From Candidatus Adlerbacteria bacterium (GTDB lineage Bacteria > Patescibacteriota > Minisyncoccia > Phycocordibacterales > SBAW01): 5,271 nucleotides of DNA. The DNA lies in contig CAIJVL010000014.1 in the NCBI GenBank assembly GCA_903824155.1, positions 1 to 5,271 on the forward strand, given 5' to 3'. Made by a program: the position numbers and the translations under genes. The notes under the pieces are model-generated. The model did not search any database. It was not told the origin of the DNA and saw only the letters and a program-made list of their open reading frames with translations. Each line of letters opens with the position of its first letter. Within the stretch, counting starts at the first letter, position 1. Below, one piece after another: positions 1-5,271 of this stretch.

Positions 1-2
1 AG

Positions 3-1469
3 AGAGTGGCGCGCGATTTGCGCGGCCAGGTTGCCGCCAAGCTCTCTAGGCAGGAAAATGCGTACATAGAGCTGGTCTCCCCTGCCAAGCTGCTCACCAA
101 CCTCACCTCGGACATTGACGCAATAAAGAGCTTCGTCGCGCAGGCCATTGCCTCGCTTATCTCGTCGTTCTTTTTAATCATCGGCGCGAGCATTCTGCTT
201 CTGTTAATAAACTGGAAGCTGGCGCTGGCCGTGCTCGTTATCGTGCCGGTCATCGGCATCACGTTCTATCTGGTGCTTATGCGCGTGCGCAAGCTCTTCC
301 GCCGCTCGCAAGAGGCTATCGACTGGCTCAACAAAGTCATTAACGAAAGCATTTTGGGCGCAGCGCTTATCCGCCTTTTGAACGCGCACCAGCCCGAGGC
401 TGAAAAGTTTATGGCCGCCAATACTGAGGCTAAAAATATCGGCATGAGCATCCTGCGCCTCTTTGCAACGCTCATCCCCGTTATTACCTTTACCACCAAC
501 GTGGCAACGCTCATCATTTTGGCTCTGGGCGGAAGCTTTGTCATCAATGGCACCATGACCTTGGGCAATTTTACGGCGTTTAACAGCTACCTCGCCATTC
601 TTATCTTCCCCATTATCATCATCGGCTTTATGAGCAACGTGATATCGCAAGCCCAAGCTTCCTATGACCGCGTCGCCGAAGTGCTGGCCGCCGAAGAGAA
701 GAAGCGCACCGGCACGCTCAGCGTTGATATCAAAGGCGACATCGACGTTAAAAACATTTCGCAAAGGTTCGACGAGCGGCTGGCGCTTAAAGACGTTTCT
801 TTTAGCATTACCGCGGGCACCAAGACGGCGATCATCGGGCCCACTGCCGCGGGCAAAACGCAGCTCCTCTATATATTGATGGGGCTCATCGCGCCTGCAA
901 GCGGCACAGTCGAGTATGACGGCCGCTTGCTCGAAGAGTACGGTCCGGTGTCCTTCCACAACCAAGTCGGATTCGTATTCCAGGACAGCATTATCTTTAA
1001 CCTGAGCGTGCGCGAAAATATCGCCTTTAGCAGCGTGGCGAGCGACGAGTCCATTGCCAAGGCCATACGTACCGCCGAGCTTGATGACTTTTTGAGCGCA
1101 CTGCCGCAAGGGCTGGATACGGTCGTCTCCGAGCGCGGTGCCAGCCTCTCGGGCGGGCAAAAGCAACGCATCATGCTGGCGCGCGCTTTGGCGCTTAACC
1201 CCAGCGTTTTGCTGCTCGATGATTTTACCGCGCGCGTTGACACCACGACCGAGCAAAAGATACTGGGCAACATTGCGCGCGAATATCCGCATCTGACGCT
1301 TATATCCGTTACGCAAAAAATATCCTCTATCGAGCACTACGACCAGATACTGCTCCTCATGGAGGGCGAGTTGTTGGCGCAAGGCACCCACGAGGAGCTG
1401 ATGAAGACCAGCCCCGAGTACGTGCAGATATTCGACTCGCAGCGCAGTACGGAGCAATACGAAAAATAA
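3..1469 (+). CDS. ABC exporter half-transporter, degenerate-site subunit (5'-partial)
   Basis: This is one half of a heterodimeric type IV (B-family) ABC exporter, which uses ATP to move a substrate across the cytoplasmic membrane; the substrate cannot be read from sequence. The frame is open to the window edge, and the protein begins where these exporters have the loop after TM2, so TM1-TM2 (about 90-100 residues) lie upstream and the GTG at base 6 is probably not the start. Numbering from that GTG: TM3 about 50-68, TM4 71-92, TM5 153-178, TM6 185-210. The ATPase domain follows, with an A-loop-like Phe255, Walker A GPTAAGKT 278-285, Q-loop Gln326, an intact LSGGQ signature 381-385 and Walker B ending in Asp405-Asp406. 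Asp406 replaces the catalytic Glu, and Gln437 replaces the H-loop His. These losses mark the non-catalytic subunit of an asymmetric dimer. The partner gene starts one base after the TAA stop. Family assignment is secure. Confidence 0.95.
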   Translation, partial: RVARDLRGQVAAKLSRQENAYIELVSPAKLLTNLTSDIDAIKSFVAQAIASLISSFFLIIGASILLLLINWKLALAVLVIVPVIGITFYLVLMRVRKLFRRSQEAIDWLNKVINESILGAALIRLLNAHQPEAEKFMAANTEAKNIGMSILRLFATLIPVITFTTNVATLIILALGGSFVINGTMTLGNFTAFNSYLAILIFPIIIIGFMSNVISQAQASYDRVAEVLAAEEKKRTGTLSVDIKGDIDVKNISQRFDERLALKDVSFSITAGTKTAIIGPTAAGKTQLLYILMGLIAPASGTVEYDGRLLEEYGPVSFHNQVGFVFQDSIIFNLSVRENIAFSSVASDESIAKAIRTAELDDFLSALPQGLDTVVSERGASLSGGQKQRIMLARALALNPSVLLLDDFTARVDTTTEQKILGNIAREYPHLTLISVTQKISSIEHYDQILLLMEGELLAQGTHEELMKTSPEYVQIFDSQRSTEQYEK

Positions 1470-1470
1470 T

Positions 1471-3252
1471 ATGCCCAATAACGCCCCTACAAACTACAGT
1501 TTAAAGAAGACCGACGCCGCCAGCGAAAAGACGACGCTTCTTCAGGCAATCAAAAAGTTGCTGCCGCTGATGAAGGGCGAGGGGCGCAATGCCTCTTTTG
1601 CATTTGTGGCCATACTGCTCTCTTCCCTTTCCAGCCTTCTGGCGCCCATTATCATCGGCCGCGCAGTCGACTCGTACATTGCCGTTAAAAATTTTGGGGG
1701 CCTTATGCATGCCACGGAACTTCTGCTGGCAATATATCTTGTCGGCCTTGCGGCACAGTACTACCAAACGATAACCATGGGCGGCGTCGGCAGGCGCGTC
1801 TTGTACAATCTGCGCAATGCGCTCTTTACCAAACTGCAGGAGCTGCCGGTGGCCTTTTTTAACCAAAACAAGGCGGGCGATCTTATATCGCGCATCAACA
1901 ATGACACCGACAAGCTCAACCAGTTCTTTGCGCAGGCACTGATGCAATTCCTCGGCAACATCTTTCTTATATTCGGTGCGGGTATCTTTTTGCTGGTGCT
2001 CAATATAAAGCTCGGGCTTGCAGCGCTTGTGCCGGCGGTACTGGTCCTCGGCATCACGCAGCTGATCTCTCCCTGGGTAAAGCGCGTAACGTTGGTGAGC
2101 CTGCGCACGCTCGGCAATATGAGCGCCGAGGTGTCCGAGAGCCTGAGTAACTTCCGCGTTATTGCCGCGTTCAACCGCCTCGATTACTTTACCGAAAAGT
2201 TTAACGAGGCCAATCAAACCAACTACCGCGCGGCCGTGGCTGCCGGCATTGCACAAAATGTCTTTACGCCTATATACACCTTTGCCTCCACGCTGGCGCA
2301 GCTGATCGTGGTTTCTTACGGCATCTATCTTATATCGCATGGCGTGCTTACGCTCGGCCTCCTCATCGGCTTTTTGCTCTATGCCAACAGCTTTTACCAG
2401 CCGCTGCGCCAGCTGGCGGCTATTTGGTCCTCGCTCCAGCTTGCCATTGCCGCGCTCGACCGCATCGGCGAGGTGCTCAACCTCAAGAGCAACGTGGGAG
2501 TGGTTTCTACAAGCGGCGCCACTGCCGATAGCCGTTCTATTCTAGCGTTCGAGGACGTCGGTTTTACCTATCCCGAAGGCAAAGAAGTGCTACACAATGC
2601 AACTCTCAACTTGGACAAAGGCAAAACATACGCGCTGGTGGGCCCCACCGGCGGCGGCAAGACGACAACGGCTTCATTAATGGCGCGCCTCTTTGACCCA
2701 ACCAAAGGCACTATTACCCTTTTGGGCCGTGACCTGCGCTCATACACGCCCGAAGAGCGCGCGCAAAAAATAGGCTTCATTCCACAAGAGCCATTTTTGT
2801 TTACCGGCACGATCGGCGACAATATCATCTACAGCAATGCTACGTACGCAGGCTATACCAATGAGCAATTGCTGGAGGCGCTGAAGCGGCAAGGTCTCGA
2901 AAAACTGCTGGGCCGTTTCGAGCAGGGGCTTGATACCAAAGTAACCACCTCGAGCGATGCTATAAGCCTCGGCCAAAAGCAGCTTATTGCCTTTATGCGT
3001 GCCGTCTTGCGCGAGCCGGAACTGCTTATCCTTGACGAGGCGACGGCCAACATCGACACCGTGACCGAGCAGCTCCTCGAGGAAATCCTCAAAAAACTGC
3101 CTAAAGAGACCACCCGCGTCATAATCGCCCATCGCCTTAACACTATAGAAAATGCCGATGAGATATTCTTTGTTAACGGGGGCGAGATAACCCCGGCCGG
3201 CGACCTGGAGCATGCGGTAGAGATGCTCCTGCACCAAAAGCGCGGCAGCTAG
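1471..3252 (+). CDS. ABC exporter half-transporter, catalytic-site subunit
   Basis: This is the partner half of the heterodimeric ABC exporter, complete at 593 residues, a normal length for a fused TMD-NBD half. Six helices fit at about 41-62, 81-100, 155-177, 180-200, 262-284 and 288-306. The ATPase domain has A-loop Tyr367, Walker A GPTGGGKT 391-398, Q-loop Gln439, Walker B LLILDE 518-523 with catalytic Glu523, and H-loop His554. The signature motif is ISLGQ (498-502) instead of LSGGQ. In a head-to-tail dimer this altered signature faces the degenerate Walker B/H-loop of the upstream subunit, while its own good catalytic residues face that subunit's intact LSGGQ. The pattern matches the known one-working-site exporters (TM287/288, BmrCD type). 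The ATG sits one base after the upstream TAA with no Shine-Dalgarno at usual spacing (GGAG is 16 nt away), so translational coupling is likely. The stop is TAG. Drug, lipid or peptide export are all possible. Confidence 0.96.
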   Translation: MPNNAPTNYSLKKTDAASEKTTLLQAIKKLLPLMKGEGRNASFAFVAILLSSLSSLLAPIIIGRAVDSYIAVKNFGGLMHATELLLAIYLVGLAAQYYQTITMGGVGRRVLYNLRNALFTKLQELPVAFFNQNKAGDLISRINNDTDKLNQFFAQALMQFLGNIFLIFGAGIFLLVLNIKLGLAALVPAVLVLGITQLISPWVKRVTLVSLRTLGNMSAEVSESLSNFRVIAAFNRLDYFTEKFNEANQTNYRAAVAAGIAQNVFTPIYTFASTLAQLIVVSYGIYLISHGVLTLGLLIGFLLYANSFYQPLRQLAAIWSSLQLAIAALDRIGEVLNLKSNVGVVSTSGATADSRSILAFEDVGFTYPEGKEVLHNATLNLDKGKTYALVGPTGGGKTTTASLMARLFDPTKGTITLLGRDLRSYTPEERAQKIGFIPQEPFLFTGTIGDNIIYSNATYAGYTNEQLLEALKRQGLEKLLGRFEQGLDTKVTTSSDAISLGQKQLIAFMRAVLREPELLILDEATANIDTVTEQLLEEILKKLPKETTRVIIAHRLNTIENADEIFFVNGGEITPAGDLEHAVEMLLHQKRGS

Positions 3253-3254
3253 CG

Positions 3255-3260
3255 TATACT
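3255..3260 (+). promoter_or_regulatory. Candidate -10 box before the DUF5666-like gene
   Basis: TATACT matches the -10 consensus TATAAT at five of six positions. It begins 2 bases after the end of the ABC gene's stop codon and ends immediately before the ATG at 3261 and exactly 6 bases before the in-frame ATG at 3267. The second spacing is the same as at the metallo-hydrolase gene, so the message may be leaderless and begin at 3267. No clear -35 hexamer or TGn extension is present. Read-through from the ABC genes is the alternative. Confidence 0.45.
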
Positions 3261-3707
3261 ATGTATATGAAGAAAAACCAAGTTATTTGGGGCGTTATTA
3301 TTTTGCTCGTGGTAGCGAGTGGGTCTTTTTATGCGGGCAAATCAATGGCTAGCAGCGCGGCACCGGCCGCCAGTACCGCACGCGGCGCGGGAGCCGGCGG
3401 CTTTGCGGGGCGCACTGGCGGTACCCGCACGGGCGGTTTTACCGGCGGCACGATAGTATCCAGCGCAAATGGCAGCATATCTATCCAGCAGCAAAACGGC
3501 TCTTCGACCGAGATAGTGCTTATTAGCCCCACGACCCAGATCCTTAAATCGGTCACCGGGACGGCAAGCGACCTTGCCACTGGCGCAAATGTCACCATCA
3601 CCGGAACGCCTAACAGCGACGGCTCGATGACCGCAACTTCAATTCAGATCCGTCCCGCCGGCATGGGTATACCGGGTCGCGGTGCAGCACCGGCGCAGGG
3701 CCAGTAA
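3261..3707 (+). CDS. Membrane-anchored DUF5666-like small protein
   Basis: This 148-residue protein has an uncleaved signal-anchor or signal peptide (Lys4-Lys5, then a hydrophobic stretch at about 8-25), so the rest should lie outside the membrane. An Ala/Ser segment (27-40) leads into a Gly-rich linker with repeated TGG-type units (41-64). Residues about 64-133 form an all-beta pattern that resembles DUF5666: a GTIVSSANGSISI opening, a TTQILK strand, 'DLATGANVTITGTPNSDG' and a closing TATSIQI strand. DUF5666 proteins are widespread small beta-barrel proteins of unknown role. The C-terminus is a short Gly/Pro/Ala tail. The ATG at 3261 is used here, but the ATG at 3267 (protein MKKNQ...) is equally plausible because a TATACT box ends exactly 6 nt before it. 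The gene follows the ABC pair by 8 nt and precedes the cytochrome b5 gene by 10 nt. The role is unknown; a heme- or ligand-related envelope role is only suggested by its neighbours. Confidence 0.85.
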   Translation: MYMKKNQVIWGVIILLVVASGSFYAGKSMASSAAPAASTARGAGAGGFAGRTGGTRTGGFTGGTIVSSANGSISIQQQNGSSTEIVLISPTTQILKSVTGTASDLATGANVTITGTPNSDGSMTATSIQIRPAGMGIPGRGAAPAQGQ

Positions 3708-3717
3708 TTACAATACT

Positions 3718-4110
3718 ATGTTTAGCCGATTACTTTTAGCAGGTACTTTTGTCGTGTTCGCGCTCGTTATGGGTGCGGCGTATGTGACGCAGCCGCACAG
3801 CTCGCCAATTAGCGTTAGAGTGTCACCTGCATCCAACAGTACTGCGTCGGTAGCCATTTCTGGAACTTCCGGTACTGGATACACCATGACTGAGGTACAG
3901 CAGCATAACAGCGCTTCTAGCTGTTGGGCAGCAATCAACGGCAATGTGTACGACTTAACCAACTGGATCAATCAACACCCCGGCGGACAAGGGCCGATAC
4001 TCAGCCTGTGCGGCACCGACGGCTCGGCGGCGTTTAATGGCCAGCACGGAGGCCAAGCGCGGCCGGCGAGCGAGCTTAAAAACTTTCTCCTTGGGCCCCT
4101 TTCATCTTAA
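3718..4110 (+). CDS. Membrane-anchored cytochrome b5-like heme-binding protein
   Basis: This 130-residue protein has an N-terminal hydrophobic anchor or signal (residues 4-22), a Ser/Thr-rich linker (about 26-54) and a cytochrome b5-like domain (about 55-127). Domain hallmarks are YTMTEVQQHN, CWAAINGNVYDLTNWI, then HPGG with axial-ligand candidate His87. A second candidate ligand, His110, lies in FNGQHGG 23 residues later, the usual spacing between the two b5 heme ligands. It should bind heme b outside the membrane and shuttle single electrons or carry heme. Cys69 and Cys98 are the only cysteines and could form a disulfide, fitting an extracytoplasmic location. The ATG at 3718 is chosen because an in-frame ATG at 3682 would overlap the previous gene by 26 bases and put charged residues ahead of the anchor. 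There is no Shine-Dalgarno. It is the middle gene of three small envelope genes. The redox partner is unknown; the family call is secure. Confidence 0.92.
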   Translation: MFSRLLLAGTFVVFALVMGAAYVTQPHSSPISVRVSPASNSTASVAISGTSGTGYTMTEVQQHNSASSCWAAINGNVYDLTNWINQHPGGQGPILSLCGTDGSAAFNGQHGGQARPASELKNFLLGPLSS

Positions 4111-4115
4111 ATTCT

Positions 4116-4544
4116 ATGCATCCCTTTATCGTACTTCTGCATGTAAGCTTCCTGTGTTTGGCGGGGGTGGGCATTCTTATTGCCGACCACGCGGCGTTTA
4201 ACTGGATGCGCGGCAAAACGCGTACTATTGGCAAAAAGGCCCTCTTTACCGCACATTGGATAGTGACGACCGGTCTCTTGGGCCTTATCTACACCGGACT
4301 CGTGCTGTTTTGGCCGGTACGCGACTATCTGCTTACCCAGCCGCTCTTTCTCATTAAAATGGGGTTTGTCGCGGCGCTGCTCATCAACTCAATAGTCATC
4401 GAGTGGCTGATGCATGTGGCGGCGTACCGCCCCTTCAAGTCGCTTAGCATGGGCCAAAAGGCGCCGCTCTTTTTAAGCGGCGCAATCTCAACCGCCTCAT
4501 GGGCCGGCGCGGGGCTTATGGCTTTGTTGCAGTTTGCGTTTTAG
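4116..4544 (+). CDS. Four-helix integral membrane protein of unknown function
   Basis: This 142-residue protein is mostly hydrophobic, with four likely helices at about 3-24, 43-65, 75-99 and 118-140. No family is recognised with confidence; the layout recalls small heme or CopD-like membrane proteins, but this is not established. The loops between helices 1-2 (Arg32, Lys34, Arg36, Lys40, Lys41) and 3-4 (Arg105, Lys108, Lys115) are basic, so both termini should face outward. His25, His47 and His100 then all fall at helix ends on the cytoplasmic face, with His9 in the outer part of helix 1. Lys81 and Glu96 are charged residues within helix 3. Clustered helix-end histidines are compatible with heme or metal binding, an inference strengthened only by the cytochrome b5 gene ending 5 nt upstream. 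There is no Shine-Dalgarno; co-transcription with the upstream gene is likely. The TAG stop lies inside an inverted repeat shared with the convergent gene. Confidence 0.85.
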   Translation: MHPFIVLLHVSFLCLAGVGILIADHAAFNWMRGKTRTIGKKALFTAHWIVTTGLLGLIYTGLVLFWPVRDYLLTQPLFLIKMGFVAALLINSIVIEWLMHVAAYRPFKSLSMGQKAPLFLSGAISTASWAGAGLMALLQFAF

Positions 4545-4572
4545 CTTGCTAAAACAAATATAAAAGCTAAAA
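4539..4572. repeat. Inverted repeat spanning both stop codons of convergent genes, possible terminator
   Basis: TTTTAGCT (4539-4546) is the exact inverse complement of AGCTAAAA (4565-4572), with 18 bases between. A second, mutually exclusive hairpin is possible with the nearer copy GCTAAAA (4548-4554), forming TTTTAGC-TT-GCTAAAA. The left arm contains the TAG stop of the four-helix membrane protein and the right arm contains the TAG stop of the metallo-hydrolase. The stems are A/T-rich and short and lack a clear T-run afterwards on either strand, so bidirectional termination is plausible but weakly supported. Confidence 0.4.
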
Positions 4573-5208
4573 CTCCTTGCTTTCGCCATCGGCAAGCGCG
4601 GTGTACTCGGTTTCGGGAACGAAGTTTTTGAGCATCATGGCCACAAAGCCGCGGAAGCTTGGCACTATCATGCCGTCATGCACGCCAAATGCTTTTGGTG
4701 CTTTTATTAATTTTGCAAAATCTACCGCGTCGCTTATTTTCATCCAAGGGCCCGCCACCGGGAGCGCGAGCACCTCTACGGCTTTGCCGGGCGCTTGAAA
4801 GTTGTCTCCGGGGAAATAAAATTTGCCTGCCACCATGTAACCGGTATTTTCGACATTGGGCATGTCGCCGTACACTTTGGCATGCTCTACCCCAAAGCCT
4901 TCAATCAAGACGCCGTGTAAAGTGACCGACTCGCCGTCGCCCACCACGCTCACTTTGCAGGGGATATTTTCTTTTACTATCAAAGCCGCAACCGATTTGT
5001 TGCACACAACGTCTATATCAGGATTATTCTTTACAATAGCCGTTACCGACTCAACATGATAATGGTCTGTGTGCTCGTGCGTAATGAGCAAAATACTAAT
5101 ACCTGTAAGGGTATTTTGTGCGTCGGTAAAAGAGCCCGGATCGGTAATAATTTTTACGTTGCCTATATCCAGCACAAGGCAGCAATGCCCGAGTTTGGTG
5201 ATTTGCAT
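4567..5208 (-). CDS. UlaG-like metallo-beta-lactamase-fold hydrolase
   Basis: This 213-residue protein is a complete single-domain metallo-beta-lactamase-fold hydrolase of the UlaG-like / Lactamase_B_3 type, with no signal peptide, so it is cytoplasmic. The N-terminus (MQITKLGHCC, then a TDPG turn at 23-26) is typical of the group. Metal ligands are visible in order: the HxHxDH motif His44, His46, Asp48, His49; His109; Asp135 in FPGD; and His177 near the C-terminus (GVHDG). Two metal ions and hydrolysis of an ester, lactone or phosphodiester bond are expected from the fold; the substrate is unknown, and L-ascorbate 6-phosphate lactonase activity should not be assumed. The gene is convergent with the + strand cluster, the stops being only 22 bases apart. 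It has its own extended -10 promoter ending 6 nt before the ATG and no Shine-Dalgarno, which suggests a leaderless mRNA. Confidence 0.93.
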   Translation of the reverse strand: MQITKLGHCCLVLDIGNVKIITDPGSFTDAQNTLTGISILLITHEHTDHYHVESVTAIVKNNPDIDVVCNKSVAALIVKENIPCKVSVVGDGESVTLHGVLIEGFGVEHAKVYGDMPNVENTGYMVAGKFYFPGDNFQAPGKAVEVLALPVAGPWMKISDAVDFAKLIKAPKAFGVHDGMIVPSFRGFVAMMLKNFVPETEYTALADGESKEF

Positions 5209-5214
5209 ATACCA

Positions 5215-5223
5215 ATTATAACA
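5215..5223 (-). promoter_or_regulatory. Extended -10 promoter of the metallo-hydrolase gene, probably leaderless
   Basis: Read on the - strand the sequence is TGTTATAAT, a perfect extended -10 element (TGn plus TATAAT). Exactly six bases (TGGTAT) separate it from the ATG at 5208, so the expected transcription start falls on or next to the A of the start codon. No convincing -35 hexamer appears 16-18 bases upstream, which an extended -10 can tolerate. The position therefore suggests a leaderless message. The transcription start is inferred, not observed. Confidence 0.7.
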
Positions 5224-5256
5224 CTGTACTAACTAAAATTACGCTGAAGAAAATGG

Positions 5257-5271
5257 CAAGGTCGGACCTTG
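5257..5271. repeat. 15-bp palindrome at the right edge (terminator arm or operator)
   Basis: CAAGGTC and GACCTTG are perfect 7-base inverse complements around a single central G. As RNA it could fold as a 6-bp stem with a 3-base loop. Read on the - strand it is followed by CCATTTTCTTC, a T-rich tail, so it could be the end of an intrinsic terminator for a gene entering from the right. Its centre is about 56 bases upstream of the metallo-hydrolase start, so a regulator site is also possible. The window ends here and the stem may continue. Confidence 0.45.

Noticed and set aside
6..8. GTG as the true start of the first ABC gene
   Set aside because: The frame remains open to the window edge and TM1-TM2 of the exporter would be missing; the gene is cut by the window rather than naturally short.
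204..1478. Long open frame (424 codons) antisense to the first ABC gene
   Set aside because: It lies opposite a clear ABC exporter with all its motifs, its translation is rich in His, Arg and Gln with no recognisable domain, and long antisense frames are expected from the codon bias of the real gene.
1501..2340. Antisense open frame opposite the second ABC gene
   Set aside because: It is the same kind of codon-bias shadow: no domain, no start signal, and a complete conserved gene on the other strand.
3381..3452. Gly-rich TGG-type units in the DUF5666-like gene as a DNA repeat or CRISPR-like array
   Set aside because: The units are short, irregular and explained by a flexible Gly-rich protein linker; there are no regularly spaced direct repeats.
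3682..3717. Upstream ATG start for the cytochrome b5 gene
   Set aside because: It would overlap the preceding gene and add an Arg-rich dozen residues before the signal anchor; the ATG at 3718 gives a normal signal-anchor start.
1..5271. Recoded TGA (as in Gracilibacteria/Absconditabacteria)
   Set aside because: All six genes end in TAA or TAG, but no gene contains an in-frame TGA and glycine is coded normally, so six stops are too few to suggest recoding.

Overview
The window (5,271 bp) carries six protein-coding genes packed almost without gaps: five on the + strand and one convergent gene on the - strand. No rRNA, tRNA, CRISPR array, insertion sequence or phage gene was seen, and no gene-free stretch exceeds about 65 bases. 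The organism is a bacterium. The gene set suggests a Candidate Phyla Radiation (Patescibacteria/Parcubacteria-like) lineage: a heterodimeric ABC exporter, a small single-anchor DUF5666-like protein, an anchored extracytoplasmic cytochrome b5 domain and a UlaG-like metallo-hydrolase opening with 'MQITKLGHCC'. The compact layout and lack of Shine-Dalgarno sequences at the visible starts fit this. The assignment is an inference from gene content and style, not from a marker gene.

Bases 3-3252 encode the two halves of a heterodimeric ABC exporter, separated by one base. The first half is cut by the window edge and lacks roughly its first 90-100 residues. Its nucleotide-binding domain has Asp for the catalytic Glu and Gln for the H-loop His. 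The second half keeps both catalytic residues but has an altered signature motif. These changes are complementary, so the complex should have one working and one degenerate ATP site.

Bases 3261-4544 hold three small envelope genes in tight succession: an anchored Gly-rich DUF5666-like protein, an anchored cytochrome b5-type heme protein, and a four-helix membrane protein with several His residues near helix ends. They are the least ordinary part of the window and may form a small heme or redox module at the cell surface; this is a hypothesis.

Bases 4567-5208 (- strand) encode a metallo-beta-lactamase-fold hydrolase. An extended -10 promoter (TGTTATAAT) lies exactly 6 nt before its ATG, and a similar TATACT-N6-ATG arrangement precedes the DUF5666-like gene. 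Both look like leaderless transcription starts. The convergent genes end inside an inverted repeat at 4539-4572, and the window ends in a 15-bp palindrome at 5257-5271.
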